A DNA stretch of 64,000 bases from Streptomyces echinatus (GTDB lineage: Bacteria; Actinomycetota; Actinomycetes; Streptomycetales; Streptomycetaceae). The position numbers and the translations under genes were made by a program. The stretch covers positions 1-64,000 of the forward strand of contig NZ_JACHJK010000001.1 in assembly GCF_014203595.1 (NCBI RefSeq). The letters are read 5' to 3'. The first letter of the stretch is position 1. Each line of letters opens with the position of its first letter. Below the pieces are notes generated by a model. It worked only from the letters and a program-made list of their open reading frames with translations. It did no database searches and was not told where the DNA came from. This document shows positions 37,436-46,628 of this stretch, in pieces.

Positions 37436-38416
37436 CTACGAGCGTGCCGCCTCCGGGTGGAGCCGGATCCAGCCCTCCCAGGCCGACGTGATCATGTCCT
37501 GTACGTCGTACTTGGCCTGCCAGCCCAGCTCCGTGCCGATGCGGGCGGCGGAGGCGACCACACGGGCGGGGTCGCCGGGGCGGCGGGGGGTGACCGTCGG
37601 GGCGCGGTCGTAGCCGGTGACCGCGTTGATGCGGTCGATCATCTCGCGGACGGAGACGCCCTCGCCCCGGCCGATGTTCAGGGTCAGGCCGGTGCCGGGG
37701 GAGGAGCGCAGGGCGCGGGCGACGGTCACATGGGCCTCGGCCAGGTCCACCACGTGGATGTAGTCACGGACACAGGTGCCGTCGGGCGTGGGGTAGTCGT
37801 CGCCGAAGATACGCGGTGCCGCGCCCTCCGTGAACCGCTCGAAGACCATCGGGACCAGGTTGGACACGCCGGTGTCGGCCAGCTCGGGGGCCGCCGCGCC
37901 CGCCACGTTGAAGTAGCGCAGCGACGCCGTGGCGAGGCCCGTCGCCCGGGCCGTGGCCCGGACGAGCCACTCGCCGGCCAGCTTCGTCTCGCCGTACGGC
38001 GACAGCGGGTGGCAGGGCGTCTCCTCCGTCACCACGTCGACGTCCGGCATGCCGTAGACGGCCGCGGAGGAGGAGAAGAGGAACGAGGGGATCTCCGCCC
38101 TCGTCACCTCCTCCAGGAGGACGCGCAGACCCTCCACGTTCTCCCGGTAGTAGTGCAGCGGGCGGTCCACCGACTCGCCCACCTGCTTCTTCGCCGCCAG
38201 ATGGACGACCCCGGTGATCCCGTGCCCGGCGAAGGTCCGGGCCAGCCGGTCCGCGTCCAGGACCGAGCCGCGCACCAGCGGGACCTCGGCCGGCACGCGC
38301 TCGGCGACCCCCGTGGACAGGTCGTCGTAGACGACCGTGCGCTCACCCGCCTCGGACATCGCCCGTACGACGTGCGCCCCGATGTATCCGGCGCCGCCGG
38401 TGATCAGCCAGGTCAT
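37436..38416 (-). CDS. galE: UDP-glucose 4-epimerase
   Basis: 326 aa. Interconverts UDP-glucose and UDP-galactose with tightly bound NAD. Rossmann motif GGAGYIGAH (7-15); catalytic Ser in FSSSAAVYG (116-118) and the YxxxK pair Tyr141/Lys145 in SPYGETK; LRYFNVAGA, and GTCVRDYIHVVDLAEAH with the GLTLNIGRGEGVSVREM end. It follows a GT2 gene by 48 bp with GAGGAGGAG upstream, so it probably supplies UDP-galactose (or a similar sugar nucleotide) to the glycosyltransferases of this locus. Confidence 0.95.
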   Translation of the reverse strand: MTWLITGGAGYIGAHVVRAMSEAGERTVVYDDLSTGVAERVPAEVPLVRGSVLDADRLARTFAGHGITGVVHLAAKKQVGESVDRPLHYYRENVEGLRVLLEEVTRAEIPSFLFSSSAAVYGMPDVDVVTEETPCHPLSPYGETKLAGEWLVRATARATGLATASLRYFNVAGAAAPELADTGVSNLVPMVFERFTEGAAPRIFGDDYPTPDGTCVRDYIHVVDLAEAHVTVARALRSSPGTGLTLNIGRGEGVSVREMIDRINAVTGYDRAPTVTPRRPGDPARVVASAARIGTELGWQAKYDVQDMITSAWEGWIRLHPEAARS

Positions 38417-38464
38417 GTGCGGCCGTCTCCTCCTCAGCTCGTCGGTCTCGCCCGTGCCCCCGTC

Positions 38465-40147
38465 TCAGTGAAGCAGGCGGCGGAGGCGCCCGCGGACCAC
38501 CGTCAGCACTCCGCTCAGGCCCGTGGCCACGCGCAGGGCCAGCGCGCCGGAGTGCGTGGCGTACGGCTGCGCCAGGAGCACGCCGTGCACCGTGCTCGGG
38601 ACGGCGCGCCGGCGCAGCCGGCCGTCGCCCCCGAGGGCGTGCGCCGTGACCTCCCGCCGTGTGCCGTCCGCGAAGCGGAGGGTCAGCCGGAGGTCCCAGG
38701 TGCCCGAGCCGAGCCGTGCCAGGTCGACCGGCACCACGGCCGACCAGGTGTCCGCGCCGGACGGCGTGAGTGCCACCGTCGCGCGCCCCCGCGTGTGCTC
38801 GTTCTCGCGCGCCTGCCACACCACGTCCACCTCGCGCGGGCCCGCCTCGGCCACCTTCCCGTACAGCTCGTGCAGCCGCAGGCGCAGCAGTGAGGCACGC
38901 GCGCGGGGGCGCAGTTCCGCGTCCACCGCGAGCGGGAGCGCGGCGGCGGCCCGGTCCGAAAGCGGGGCCAGGGAGACCTGGGGCAGGTCGGCGGACCAGA
39001 CCGGGTCCCCGTCGGCGGTGCGGGCGTAGGGCGGGAGCAGCCGCGCCGGGCGGGCGGCGAGTTCACGCAGGCGGGCCAGGTCGCGCGGTTCGGGCGACGC
39101 CATCACCACCCGGGCGAGCAGGCGGCCGGGGGCGCCGGGGTTCAGCGCCCAGTCGGCCGCGTCGTAGTGCTCGAGGTACTCCCGGGTGCGCGCCCACCAC
39201 GCGCGCTGGTAGTGCGCGTCGCGCAGCCCCAGTTCACGCGCGTACATGCGCATCTCGTGGTCGAGGAACTTGGCGCGCGTCGCCCGCGCCAGCTCCTTCT
39301 GCCCGGCGCTCAGCAGGATGTCGTACGCCAGCGTGCACGCCTCCAGGCGCGCCGTCCAGTTCGCGATGTGCCCCCGGTCCAGCGAGAGCGACAGCCGCTC
39401 GGCCGACCGGCGCACCTGCCACACGTACACCCGGTCGGGTACCAGCGCGACGCGCGGACCGGCGGCCAGCACGCGCGCGGTGAAGACGAAGTCCTCGTAG
39501 AGGAAGCGCCCCTCGGGGAAGCGGATGCCGTGCTCGCGCAGGAAGCCGGTGCGGTAGAGCTTGTTGACGCACAGCGTGTCGTTGATCAGACGGGGGTGCC
39601 GGGAGGGGTGCGCGAGGACGGTGCGCTCCGTGTAGAGGGGCACCTGCCAGGGCTGTTCGCTTCCCGAGGGCAGCTCCCGGCGCACGCACAGTCCGCTCGT
39701 GACCTCGGCGCCCGTCTCCGTGGCCGCGGCCAGCAGCGCGTCCACCGCGCCGGCCGGCAGTATGTCGTCGCTGTCCAGGAACATCACGTACGGCGTGGTC
39801 GCCGCGTCGATCCCGGTGTTGCGCGGACTGCCGCAGCCGCCGCTGTTCACGGCCCGGCGCACCACCCGCAGGCGCGGTTCACCGGCGGCCAGCCGGGCGA
39901 GCAACCTGTCGCTGCCGTCGGTGGAGCAGTCGTCGACGGCGATGACCTCGGCGACCGCGGGTCCCTGGGACAGCGCGGAGCGCACGGCGTGGGCCACGTG
40001 GGCGCGGTCGTTGTAGCCGATGACGACGACGGCGACCCGAGGCGCCGGTGCCGGTTCCGCACCGGGCTGCGGTGCCGGTTCCGGTGCCGGACTCGGGTCT
40101 GGCTGTTCTGTGTGCGGGTCGCGCGGTGTCGGTTGCATGGAGTCCAC
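38465..40147 (-). CDS. GT2 glycosyltransferase with beta-rich C-terminal domain
   Basis: 560 aa. A Pro/Ala/Glu-rich leader of about 35 residues, then a GT-A family 2 domain: RVAVVVIGYNDRAHVAHAV, IAVDDCSTDGS and MFLDSDDILPAGA (DxD). EGRFLYEDFVFTARVLA is the acceptor-side motif. The middle is helical, and the C-terminal region beyond residue 380 is beta-rich, like the GT2 protein at 30787. No transmembrane helix. It probably adds sugar residues to the same wall glycopolymer. The start is uncertain: GTG, or an ATG three codons later; neither has a strong Shine-Dalgarno. Confidence 0.85.
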   Translation of the reverse strand: MDSMQPTPRDPHTEQPDPSPAPEPAPQPGAEPAPAPRVAVVVIGYNDRAHVAHAVRSALSQGPAVAEVIAVDDCSTDGSDRLLARLAAGEPRLRVVRRAVNSGGCGSPRNTGIDAATTPYVMFLDSDDILPAGAVDALLAAATETGAEVTSGLCVRRELPSGSEQPWQVPLYTERTVLAHPSRHPRLINDTLCVNKLYRTGFLREHGIRFPEGRFLYEDFVFTARVLAAGPRVALVPDRVYVWQVRRSAERLSLSLDRGHIANWTARLEACTLAYDILLSAGQKELARATRAKFLDHEMRMYARELGLRDAHYQRAWWARTREYLEHYDAADWALNPGAPGRLLARVVMASPEPRDLARLRELAARPARLLPPYARTADGDPVWSADLPQVSLAPLSDRAAAALPLAVDAELRPRARASLLRLRLHELYGKVAEAGPREVDVVWQARENEHTRGRATVALTPSGADTWSAVVPVDLARLGSGTWDLRLTLRFADGTRREVTAHALGGDGRLRRRAVPSTVHGVLLAQPYATHSGALALRVATGLSGVLTVVRGRLRRLLH

Positions 40148-40178
40148 GGGCCGGGTGCGGAGAAAACTCAGTAATACC

Positions 40179-41456
40179 TCATCGGGAGACGCTCAAGGCT
40201 CGATCCGGTAGACGGCCGGAACCGGCCAGGGGTTGCGTCCCTCTTAGGGACTTTACGGTCGGTGTCCGGCCGGACCGCCACAGCCGTACGTAGGACAGTA
40301 CGGCGGCGGCCGTCAGCAGCCCGTTGCGGGCCAGCATCAGCAGGCACCCGGCCCAGGTGCCGTCGATCACCTCGCGGTAGCACATCGGGTACGCCACGGT
40401 GCTCAGCGCGGACGCCGTGAGCACCAGCACCGCCACCGGCCGCTGGCAGGTGAACCGCGAGGTCAGGCAGACCGCGGCCAGCCCGATCAGCCAGATCAGG
40501 TACTGCGGGCTGATGACCCGGCTGGTGACCGTGAACAGCAGCACCGCGCTCAGCGCCGCGTCGTACGGCGTGGCCTCGTTCCAGCGCCGGGCCCGCACCC
40601 GCCACAGCACCAGCAGCCCGAAGGAGACCGCCGTCAGCACCAGGGAGGCGGTGGCGACGGCCCCCACGTGCGGGCCGGCCATCTCCATCGCGCCGTACCG
40701 GTAGCGGGTCCGGCCGGACCAGCCGGCGTGCCGGGCCAGGTTGAGCGCCGTGCCGCCCAGCGACTCGATCTGCACGCCGCGGCCGCCCTGCTCCCGCAGG
40801 AAGGCGAGCGGGTGGGTGAAGAGGGCCGCGAGCAGGGCGAGACACACCGCCCCGGCGCCCGCCGCCCCGGCCCACGCCCCGCGGGTCGGCCGCCCCCGGG
40901 GCATGCCCAGCAGCACCAGCGCGGGCCACACCTTCACCAGGGCGCCCAGTGCCCCGAACACACCGCCCGCGCGCGGGGAGCGCGCCGAGGCCAGCAGGGA
41001 CAGCACGGCCAGGGCGGTGACCTGGACGTCGTACCGGGCGAGCGGCAGGTGCAGCAGCAGCGGCAGGCCGCCGGTCCACACGGCCGCGCCCAGCAGGCTG
41101 CGCCCGGGCCGGGTGCCCGCGCGGACCAGCACCGTCGCGGTCAGCGCGTCCGCGGCCAGCGTGAGCAGCACGAACGCCTGGAAGTACGTCAGGCCGGGCA
41201 GCAGCCCCGGCGCCAGCAGCACCGCGCCCGCGCCCGGCGGGTACTGCCACAGCGTGTCGTGCACCGGGAAGGAACCGTGTGCCAGCACGTCGTACCAGTG
41301 GTGGTACAGCCGCCACACCTCCCGGGTCACCGAACCCCCGCCCAGCAGCGGCCCTCCGCTGTGGGCGATCAGCCACAGCATCAGGGCGCGGGTGGCGAGC
41401 CACAGGGCGGTGAGGGGGAGGACCGGGCCGGGGGTGACACGGAGACGGTTCATCAC
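40179..41456 (-). CDS. GT87-like membrane glycosyltransferase
   Basis: 425 aa. About ten to eleven membrane helices. The loop after helix 1 carries EVWRLYHHWYDVLAHGSFPVHDTLWQYPPGAG, which matches the conserved first loop of GT87/DUF2029 mannosyltransferases with the catalytic acidic residue; VISPQYLIWLIGLAAV is also typical. It should use a polyprenyl-phosphate sugar on the outer face of the membrane. It lies 31 bp upstream of the GT2 gene and is probably cotranscribed with it and galE. Start GTGATG: GTG taken, ATG equally possible. Confidence 0.85.
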   Translation of the reverse strand: MMNRLRVTPGPVLPLTALWLATRALMLWLIAHSGGPLLGGGSVTREVWRLYHHWYDVLAHGSFPVHDTLWQYPPGAGAVLLAPGLLPGLTYFQAFVLLTLAADALTATVLVRAGTRPGRSLLGAAVWTGGLPLLLHLPLARYDVQVTALAVLSLLASARSPRAGGVFGALGALVKVWPALVLLGMPRGRPTRGAWAGAAGAGAVCLALLAALFTHPLAFLREQGGRGVQIESLGGTALNLARHAGWSGRTRYRYGAMEMAGPHVGAVATASLVLTAVSFGLLVLWRVRARRWNEATPYDAALSAVLLFTVTSRVISPQYLIWLIGLAAVCLTSRFTCQRPVAVLVLTASALSTVAYPMCYREVIDGTWAGCLLMLARNGLLTAAAVLSYVRLWRSGRTPTVKSLRGTQPLAGSGRLPDRALSVSR

Positions 41457-41482
41457 ATGGGAGCCTAAGCGGTGCGGATGGT

Positions 41483-41498
41483 GTATCCATGCTGATAC
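41483..41498. promoter_or_regulatory. inverted repeat in the divergent GT87/GT39 promoter region
   Basis: GTATC-CATGCT-GATAC lies in an A+T-rich 87-bp gap between two divergent membrane glycosyltransferase genes. AATATTGGCTAAT just downstream is also A+T-rich, so this gap probably holds both promoters. The binding protein is unknown. Confidence 0.4.
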
Positions 41499-41543
41499 GC
41501 CGTCAATGATCGCAAATATTGGCTAATCGCAAGAGATCGGGCC

Positions 41544-43301
41544 ATGGTGAACGTCGGGCTTCGTGCGAAACCGCAGTCGCGCAGGGCGGCTGGAGCGACC
41601 ACTGACGTGCCGACCGGTGCAACGAGCCACCCATCGCGTCGGACACCGGCGCACGTCCGGGAACGGCTGTGCCGGGCCGCCGCCGTGGGAGTGCCCGCGC
41701 TGGTGATGCTGACGCTCGGACTCTGGCGGCTGGACCGCGGCGGCATGTGGCGCGACGAGGCGGTCAGCTTCCAGGTCAGCCGCCGGACGGTGCCGCAGAT
41801 CTGGAAGCTGCTGGGCGATGTGGACGCCGTGCACGGCCTGTACTACCTGGTGTTGCACGCCGTCCTCGCCCTCCACCCCGGCGAGGTCGTCCTCCGGCTG
41901 CCGTCGGTGTGCGCGGCGGCGGCAACGGCGGCCCTGGTGGCCGCGCTCGGCACCCGGCTGGCCCGCCCGCGCGTCGGCCTGTGGGCCGGTCTGCTCTACG
42001 CCGTCACGCCCATGGCCGGGCACTACGCGCAGGAGGGCCGCTCCTACGCCCTCGTCGCGGCCGGCGCCACCGGTGCGACCCTGCTGTTCGTGCGGGGCGT
42101 GCGGGGCGGCTCCTGGTGGCCGTACGGCGTCGTGCTCGGACTCACCTGCTGGCTGCACGAGTTCGCCGTCCTGCTGCTCCTCGCCCACGCGGTGTCGCTG
42201 GCGTCGGCCCGGGCCGGGAGGCGGGTGTGGCGGGGCTGGGGGTGTGCGGCGGCGGTGGTCGGGCCGGCGCTGCTGCCGATGGTGCTGGTGTCGCGGGCGC
42301 AGTCGGCGCAGGTGGCGTGGCTGCGGGAGCCGACGGTGGAGACGGCGGAAGGGCTGCTGCGCGGGTTTCTCGGGCCGACGGACGAGGTGTACGCGGTGTG
42401 CCTCGGGCTGGCCCTGGTGGGGCTGCTGGGTCTGGTGGGGCGGCGGGGGGAGGTCACGTGCGCGGGGGTGGGGCTGCCGCTGATGGTGGTGCCCCCGGTG
42501 GTGCTGATGCTGGTGTCGCAGATGTCGCCGCTGTACGTCGACCGGTACGTGCTCTACGCCCTGTCCGGGGCGTCGTTGGTGGTGGCCGCGGGCGCCGACC
42601 GGGTGGCGGTGACGGCGGCCCGCCTGCGACCGCCCGCCCGCCGCACCGCCACCCGCTGCACCCCGCCGAACGACCACCCCCCGAGAGCCGCTCCGCAGAA
42701 ACGCCACTCCACCTCCCGGGACTGCGGTGCGGGTGGGGGTGGGCGGTCGCGGCGGGGGATCTTGTCGCGGGCCGGCTGCGTGGTCCTCGTCGGGGTGCTC
42801 GCCGTCGCCCTTTCCCTCCTGCATCAGTTCCCCCTGCTCCTGAGGGACCGGGACCCCGGGCGGCGGCCCGACGATCTCGCCGCCGTTTCCCGGGCGGTCG
42901 CGCGGGAGGTCGGCCCCGGTGATCCCGTCCTGTTCCTGCCGGCGCCGATGCGGAACACGGCGCTGACCTACCCGCGGGCGTTCCGGGGGACGCGGGACGT
43001 CGCGCTGGTGGCGGGGGCGGCCGAGTCCGGGACGCTGTACGGGCGCGAGGCCGGCGTGGCCGAGCTGCGCCGCAGGCTGGCGCGGCTGGACCGGGTGTGG
43101 GTGGTCGCGGACCGCAGGCTGCTCGGCGGTCGCTGGGCCCCGCGCAACCCCGTCGAACGCGCGAAGGCCGCCATCCTCTGGCAGGAGTTCAGCGGCCGGC
43201 GGCAGGCCGTGCGGGGCGGGGTGACCGTACGGCTCTATGTCCGCCCGGTCAGCGCCCGGCCCCGGCCTCCGTCCGCGCCGCCGCGTCCAGAGCGGTGGTG
43301 A
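41544..43301 (+). CDS. GT39/PMT-like membrane glycosyltransferase
   Basis: 585 aa. A multi-pass GT-C protein. After helix 1 comes LDRGGMWRDEAVSFQVSRR, with the Asp-Glu pair in the first external loop expected of GT39/ArnT-type enzymes; DAVHGLYYLVLHAVLAL and TPMAGHYAQEGRSYAL follow, as in other actinobacterial members. A second extracytoplasmic region begins near residue 345 with a Pro/Arg-rich stretch, a further helix and a soluble C-terminal domain. Acceptor unknown. Its last 53 bp overlap the 3' end of the convergent ohrR gene. Confidence 0.82.
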   Translation: MVNVGLRAKPQSRRAAGATTDVPTGATSHPSRRTPAHVRERLCRAAAVGVPALVMLTLGLWRLDRGGMWRDEAVSFQVSRRTVPQIWKLLGDVDAVHGLYYLVLHAVLALHPGEVVLRLPSVCAAAATAALVAALGTRLARPRVGLWAGLLYAVTPMAGHYAQEGRSYALVAAGATGATLLFVRGVRGGSWWPYGVVLGLTCWLHEFAVLLLLAHAVSLASARAGRRVWRGWGCAAAVVGPALLPMVLVSRAQSAQVAWLREPTVETAEGLLRGFLGPTDEVYAVCLGLALVGLLGLVGRRGEVTCAGVGLPLMVVPPVVLMLVSQMSPLYVDRYVLYALSGASLVVAAGADRVAVTAARLRPPARRTATRCTPPNDHPPRAAPQKRHSTSRDCGAGGGGRSRRGILSRAGCVVLVGVLAVALSLLHQFPLLLRDRDPGRRPDDLAAVSRAVAREVGPGDPVLFLPAPMRNTALTYPRAFRGTRDVALVAGAAESGTLYGREAGVAELRRRLARLDRVWVVADRRLLGGRWAPRNPVERAKAAILWQEFSGRRQAVRGGVTVRLYVRPVSARPRPPSAPPRPERW

Positions 43302-43746
43302 GCTGGTCGAGCCGTGCGCGCAGCTCGCCGATCTCCGCCAGGTCGAACCCGGTCGCCGACATGATCCGGCGCGGCACCTCCAGCGCCCGCGCGCGCATCT
43401 GCGAACCCTCCTCGGTGAGGTGGACCCGGACCGACCGTTCGTCCTCGGCGCTGCGCTCACGCCGTACGAGACCGGCCGTCTCCAGCCGCTTGACCAGCGG
43501 GGACAGCGTGCCGGAGTCGAGGCGCAGCTGCTCGCCGAGGGCCTTGACCGGCAGGTCGCCCTGTTCCCACAGCACCAGCATCACGAGGTACTGGGGATAG
43601 GTGAGGCCGAGGTCCTTGAGGATCACGCGGTAGACGCCGTTGAAGGCGCGGGACGCGGCGTGCAGGGAGAAGCAGATCTGGCGGTCCAGCCGGAGCCAGT
43701 CGGCGTCGGGGGCCGGGGTGCCGGGGGCGGTGGGCGAGGCGGTCAT
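43249..43746 (-). CDS. ohrR: organic hydroperoxide-sensing repressor OhrR (MarR family)
   Basis: 165 aa. MarR-type winged helix with the OhrR signature LDRQICFSLHAASRAFNGVYRVIL, where Cys25 is the peroxide-sensing cysteine. Tyr residues in the LTYPQYLVMLVLW helix are conserved for sulfenate recognition. Recognition helix SGTLSPLVKRLETAGLVRRER. It represses the divergent ohr gene until oxidised. Start taken at the ATG giving MTASPT; an ATG nine codons upstream lies inside the presumed operator. Confidence 0.93.
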   Translation of the reverse strand: MTASPTAPGTPAPDADWLRLDRQICFSLHAASRAFNGVYRVILKDLGLTYPQYLVMLVLWEQGDLPVKALGEQLRLDSGTLSPLVKRLETAGLVRRERSAEDERSVRVHLTEEGSQMRARALEVPRRIMSATGFDLAEIGELRARLDQLTTALDAAARTEAGAGR

Positions 43747-43772
43747 GGTTCCAGAGTAGCTCGTGCGGACCA

Positions 43773-43791
43773 TTTAGTTGTGCGCAACTGA
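43773..43791. promoter_or_regulatory. probable OhrR operator
   Basis: The imperfect palindrome AGTTG-TGCG-CAACT (43776-43789), extended by T/A pairs on both sides, lies in the ohrR-ohr gap. It resembles the A/T-flanked TTG...CAA palindromes of OhrR sites. Confidence 0.6.
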
Positions 43792-43871
43792 ATCGTGTGC
43801 TCTACTTGTGGTCGTGCGGCGGTCAGGACAGGGACCGCCGGAACACCCGACTTCCTCAAGGGATGGTCTTC

Positions 43872-44285
43872 ATGGACGCGCTCTACACCGCCGTCGCCAC
43901 CGCGACCCACGGCCGCGAGGGTCGTGCCGTCTCCTCCGACGGCAGGATCGACCTCAAGCTGGCCCCGCCGGCGGAGCTGGGCGGCAACGGCGAGGGCACC
44001 AACCCGGAGCAGCTCTTCGCCGCCGGTTACGCCGCCTGCTTCGGCAGCGCCCTCGGCCTGGTCGGACGCCAGGCGAAGGTGGACGTCAGCGAAGCCGCCG
44101 TGACCGCCGAGGTGGGCATAGGCAAGCAGGGCGAGGGCTTCGGGCTGCAGGTGACCCTGCGCGTCGAGCTGCCCGACACCGTGGACGCGGAGACCGGCCG
44201 CAAGCTGGTCGAGACCGCCCACCAGGTCTGCCCGTACTCCAACGCCACCCGCGGCAACATCGACGTCGACCTCGTCATCGAGTAG
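43872..44285 (+). CDS. ohr: organic hydroperoxide reductase Ohr
   Basis: 137 aa. Thiol-dependent peroxidase that reduces organic and lipid hydroperoxides. Both catalytic cysteines are present: Cys56 in YAACFGSAL and Cys120 in VCPYSNATRGNIDV, with the conserved Arg in THGREGRAV. Length is exactly that of the family. Start ATG with AAGGGA 8 nt upstream; an in-frame ATG three codons earlier overlaps that site. Confidence 0.95.
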   Translation: MDALYTAVATATHGREGRAVSSDGRIDLKLAPPAELGGNGEGTNPEQLFAAGYAACFGSALGLVGRQAKVDVSEAAVTAEVGIGKQGEGFGLQVTLRVELPDTVDAETGRKLVETAHQVCPYSNATRGNIDVDLVIE

Positions 44286-44381
44286 ACGCGCGAGCGGGTC
44301 ACCGAGTCACCGGGTGAGCAATGAGCGGTCCACCCGGTCGAGCGGGTGCGGACGGTCGAGCGGCCGTACCCGCGACGCAGA

Positions 44382-44409
44382 GGGGCCGGTCCCGGCGGGG
44401 ACCGGCCCC
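44382..44409. terminator. bidirectional terminator between ohr and the TagF-like operon
   Basis: GGGGCCGGTCCC / GGGACCGGCCCC, a perfect 12-bp stem with a GGCG loop, 9 bp before the 3' end of the minus-strand gene. Confidence 0.8.
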
Positions 44410-44417
44410 CGCGCCGT

Positions 44418-46622
44418 CTACGCCGACGTCAGCGCGTCCGGAGCCGACGCCTGCCCCGGGATGCGGACCGCCGGCCAGGGCATCGGCTCGCCCAGCAGCA
44501 GCCCCCGTACGACCCGCTCCGCCGCCCGCCCGTCGTCGAACTCGCAGTACCGCTCCCGGAAGTCCGCGCGCAGCCGCGCCGACTCCTCGTCCCGCCACCC
44601 GCCCGAGGCGAACAGCCAGGCCAGCTCCCGGTACGAGTGCGCGACATGGCCCGGCGCCTCGGCCGTGATGTCGAGATAGGCGCCCCGGCTCGCCGAGAAC
44701 GCGGGCCAGTCGTCGGCGTGCACCACGATCGGCCGGTCCAGGTTCGCGTAGTCGAACATGACGGACGAGTAGTCGCTGACCAGCACGTCCGCCGCGAGCA
44801 GCACGTCCGCCGCCCCCGGCTCGTCGGTCGCGTCGATCACGATCCCGCGCCGGGCCAGCTCCGCGAGCCCCATGCCCCGCGCGGGACCGTTCGCCAGCGA
44901 CGGGTGCAGCCGGACCACCAGCGTGTGCCCCTCACCGAGGTCCGCCGCGAACCGGGCCAGATCGATCCGGTCCACGTGCCCGCCCCGGCGGTAGTCCCGG
45001 CGGGTCGGCGCGTACAGCACGACCGTGTGGCCGTCGGGGATGCCGTGCCGCTCCCGGAAGTCGCAGGCGCCGCCGTTCACCAGCACGTCGTTGCGCGGGC
45101 TGCCGGTGCGCACCGAAGTGAAGTGACAGGGGTAGGCCCGCTCCCAGACCAGCTCGGAGTGCCGGTTGGCGACCAGGCTGTAGTCCCACCGGTCGGCCCG
45201 GCGCAGCATCTGCGGCACGTCGAAGCCGAGCCGCGCGCCCGGCTTGTCCAGCAGGTCGGCGCCCAGGTACTTGAGCGGCGTGCCCTGGTGGGTGTGGATG
45301 TGCACGCTGCCGGGGCGCTTGGCCAGCGCGCCGGGCCAGTTGACGTCGTTGACGAAGAACTTCGCCCGCGCGGTCACCTCCAGATAGCGCCGGGAGCCGA
45401 CGACCACGTGCTCGACATCGGACGGCAGCCGCGCGGCCGTCTCCGCGTCCCGCACCACCCACACCCCGCGCAGCCACGGCGCGACCTCCCGGGCCGCCGC
45501 GTACACCGCCGCCGGGTCGCCCAGCACGCCCCGGTGCGAGGACGCCGAGTACACCACCAGGTTCTCGTCCAGCGGGCGGTGCGCGTGCAGCCCCGCCCAG
45601 CCGGTGCGGGCCCGCGCAGCGGCCGCCCGGCGGGTCCGGTCCGCCCGGCGGGCCGCCTCCCGCCCCGCCCGCGCCGCCTGCCGCCGCAGCCGGTAGGCCG
45701 TCCAGGAGCCCGTCAGCACGGCGGTCTCACCGTCCACCGGGGTGCCCTCGGGCCGGTGCCGGCGGAACATCTCCGCCGTACGCCGGAAGAACTCGGCCCG
45801 GTCGGCGGGCGGCAGCCGGTCCGGCTTGGCGAGGATGTCCAGGCAGTGCTCGCCCATCTTGCGGTGCAGGTAGGGCCGCCAGTGCGCCAGCTCCGGCCGC
45901 TCGGCCACGAAGGCGAAGACCCGCTCGTACTGGTCGTGGATGTCGAAGTGCTTGCGGCTGGTGGTGGACAGGATGTTGCCCTGCCGGCGCTGCCGGTAGT
46001 TCAGGCAGATCCGGTCCAGGGCGGCGATCCGCCGGGCGCTGAGCAGCACCGGGAAGGTCCAGGGGGTGTCCTCGTAGTAGCCGGGCGGGAACGCGAAGCC
46101 GTGCTCCGCGACGAACTCCCGGCGGTAGACCTTGTTCCAGACCACCATCAGCAGGTCGAGGATCCGCGGGTACTCCGCGACGGTGAACGTGCCGGCCCCG
46201 GCCTCGCCCAGGACCTCGGCGAGGACGTTGCGCCGGGTGCCGCCCCACCAGTAGGTGCGCGCGTAGTCGAAGACGAGGACGTCCGGGGCGTCGGTCTCCG
46301 CGAGCCGGTCGGCGATGGCCCGCAGCGCGCCCGGGGTGAGGGTGTCGTCGCTGTCCAGGAAGAACAGGTAGTCGCCGGTGGCCTCGGGCATGCCCGCGTT
46401 GCGGGCCCGGCCCAGGCCCACGTTCTCCGGCAGGTGCAGCACCTTCACGCGCGGATCGCGCTCGGCGTACTCGTCCAGGATCGCGCCGCAGCCGTCCGGG
46501 GAGCGGTCGTCCACGGCGATCAGCTCGAAGTCTCCGAAGGACTGCCCGAGCACCGAGTCCAGGCACTCGCGCAGAAAGCCCTGCACCTTGAAACAGGGCA
46601 CGATCAGACTGAAGCGGGGCAC
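44418..46622 (-). CDS. GT2-TagF fusion, first catalytic His replaced by Gln
   Basis: 734 aa. An N-terminal GT2 domain (1-220) with intact motifs: FSLIVPCFKVQGFLRECLDSVL, AVDDRSPDG, FFLDSDDTLTPGAL and PPGYYEDTPWTFPVLL. A basic helical linker follows, then a C-terminal TagF domain (about 360-715) with SDYSSVMFDYANLDRPIV and the second His motif VVRLHPSLAN. The first His motif near residue 444 reads HTHQGTPLKYLG: Gln replaces the catalytic His of HGTPLK. The domain may therefore transfer poorly, use another chemistry or have a structural role. GTG start, with GAGGAGCT upstream inside the preceding gene 6 bp away. Last gene of the three-gene operon. Confidence 0.88.
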   Translation of the reverse strand: MPRFSLIVPCFKVQGFLRECLDSVLGQSFGDFELIAVDDRSPDGCGAILDEYAERDPRVKVLHLPENVGLGRARNAGMPEATGDYLFFLDSDDTLTPGALRAIADRLAETDAPDVLVFDYARTYWWGGTRRNVLAEVLGEAGAGTFTVAEYPRILDLLMVVWNKVYRREFVAEHGFAFPPGYYEDTPWTFPVLLSARRIAALDRICLNYRQRRQGNILSTTSRKHFDIHDQYERVFAFVAERPELAHWRPYLHRKMGEHCLDILAKPDRLPPADRAEFFRRTAEMFRRHRPEGTPVDGETAVLTGSWTAYRLRRQAARAGREAARRADRTRRAAAARARTGWAGLHAHRPLDENLVVYSASSHRGVLGDPAAVYAAAREVAPWLRGVWVVRDAETAARLPSDVEHVVVGSRRYLEVTARAKFFVNDVNWPGALAKRPGSVHIHTHQGTPLKYLGADLLDKPGARLGFDVPQMLRRADRWDYSLVANRHSELVWERAYPCHFTSVRTGSPRNDVLVNGGACDFRERHGIPDGHTVVLYAPTRRDYRRGGHVDRIDLARFAADLGEGHTLVVRLHPSLANGPARGMGLAELARRGIVIDATDEPGAADVLLAADVLVSDYSSVMFDYANLDRPIVVHADDWPAFSASRGAYLDITAEAPGHVAHSYRELAWLFASGGWRDEESARLRADFRERYCEFDDGRAAERVVRGLLLGEPMPWPAVRIPGQASAPDALTSA

Positions 46623-46628
46623 GGCGGG

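Noticed and set aside
44418..46622. Pseudogene status for the GT2-TagF protein with Gln in HGTPLK
   Set aside because: The frame is full length, the GT2 motifs and second His are intact and codon usage is normal, so it is called a gene with an altered site.
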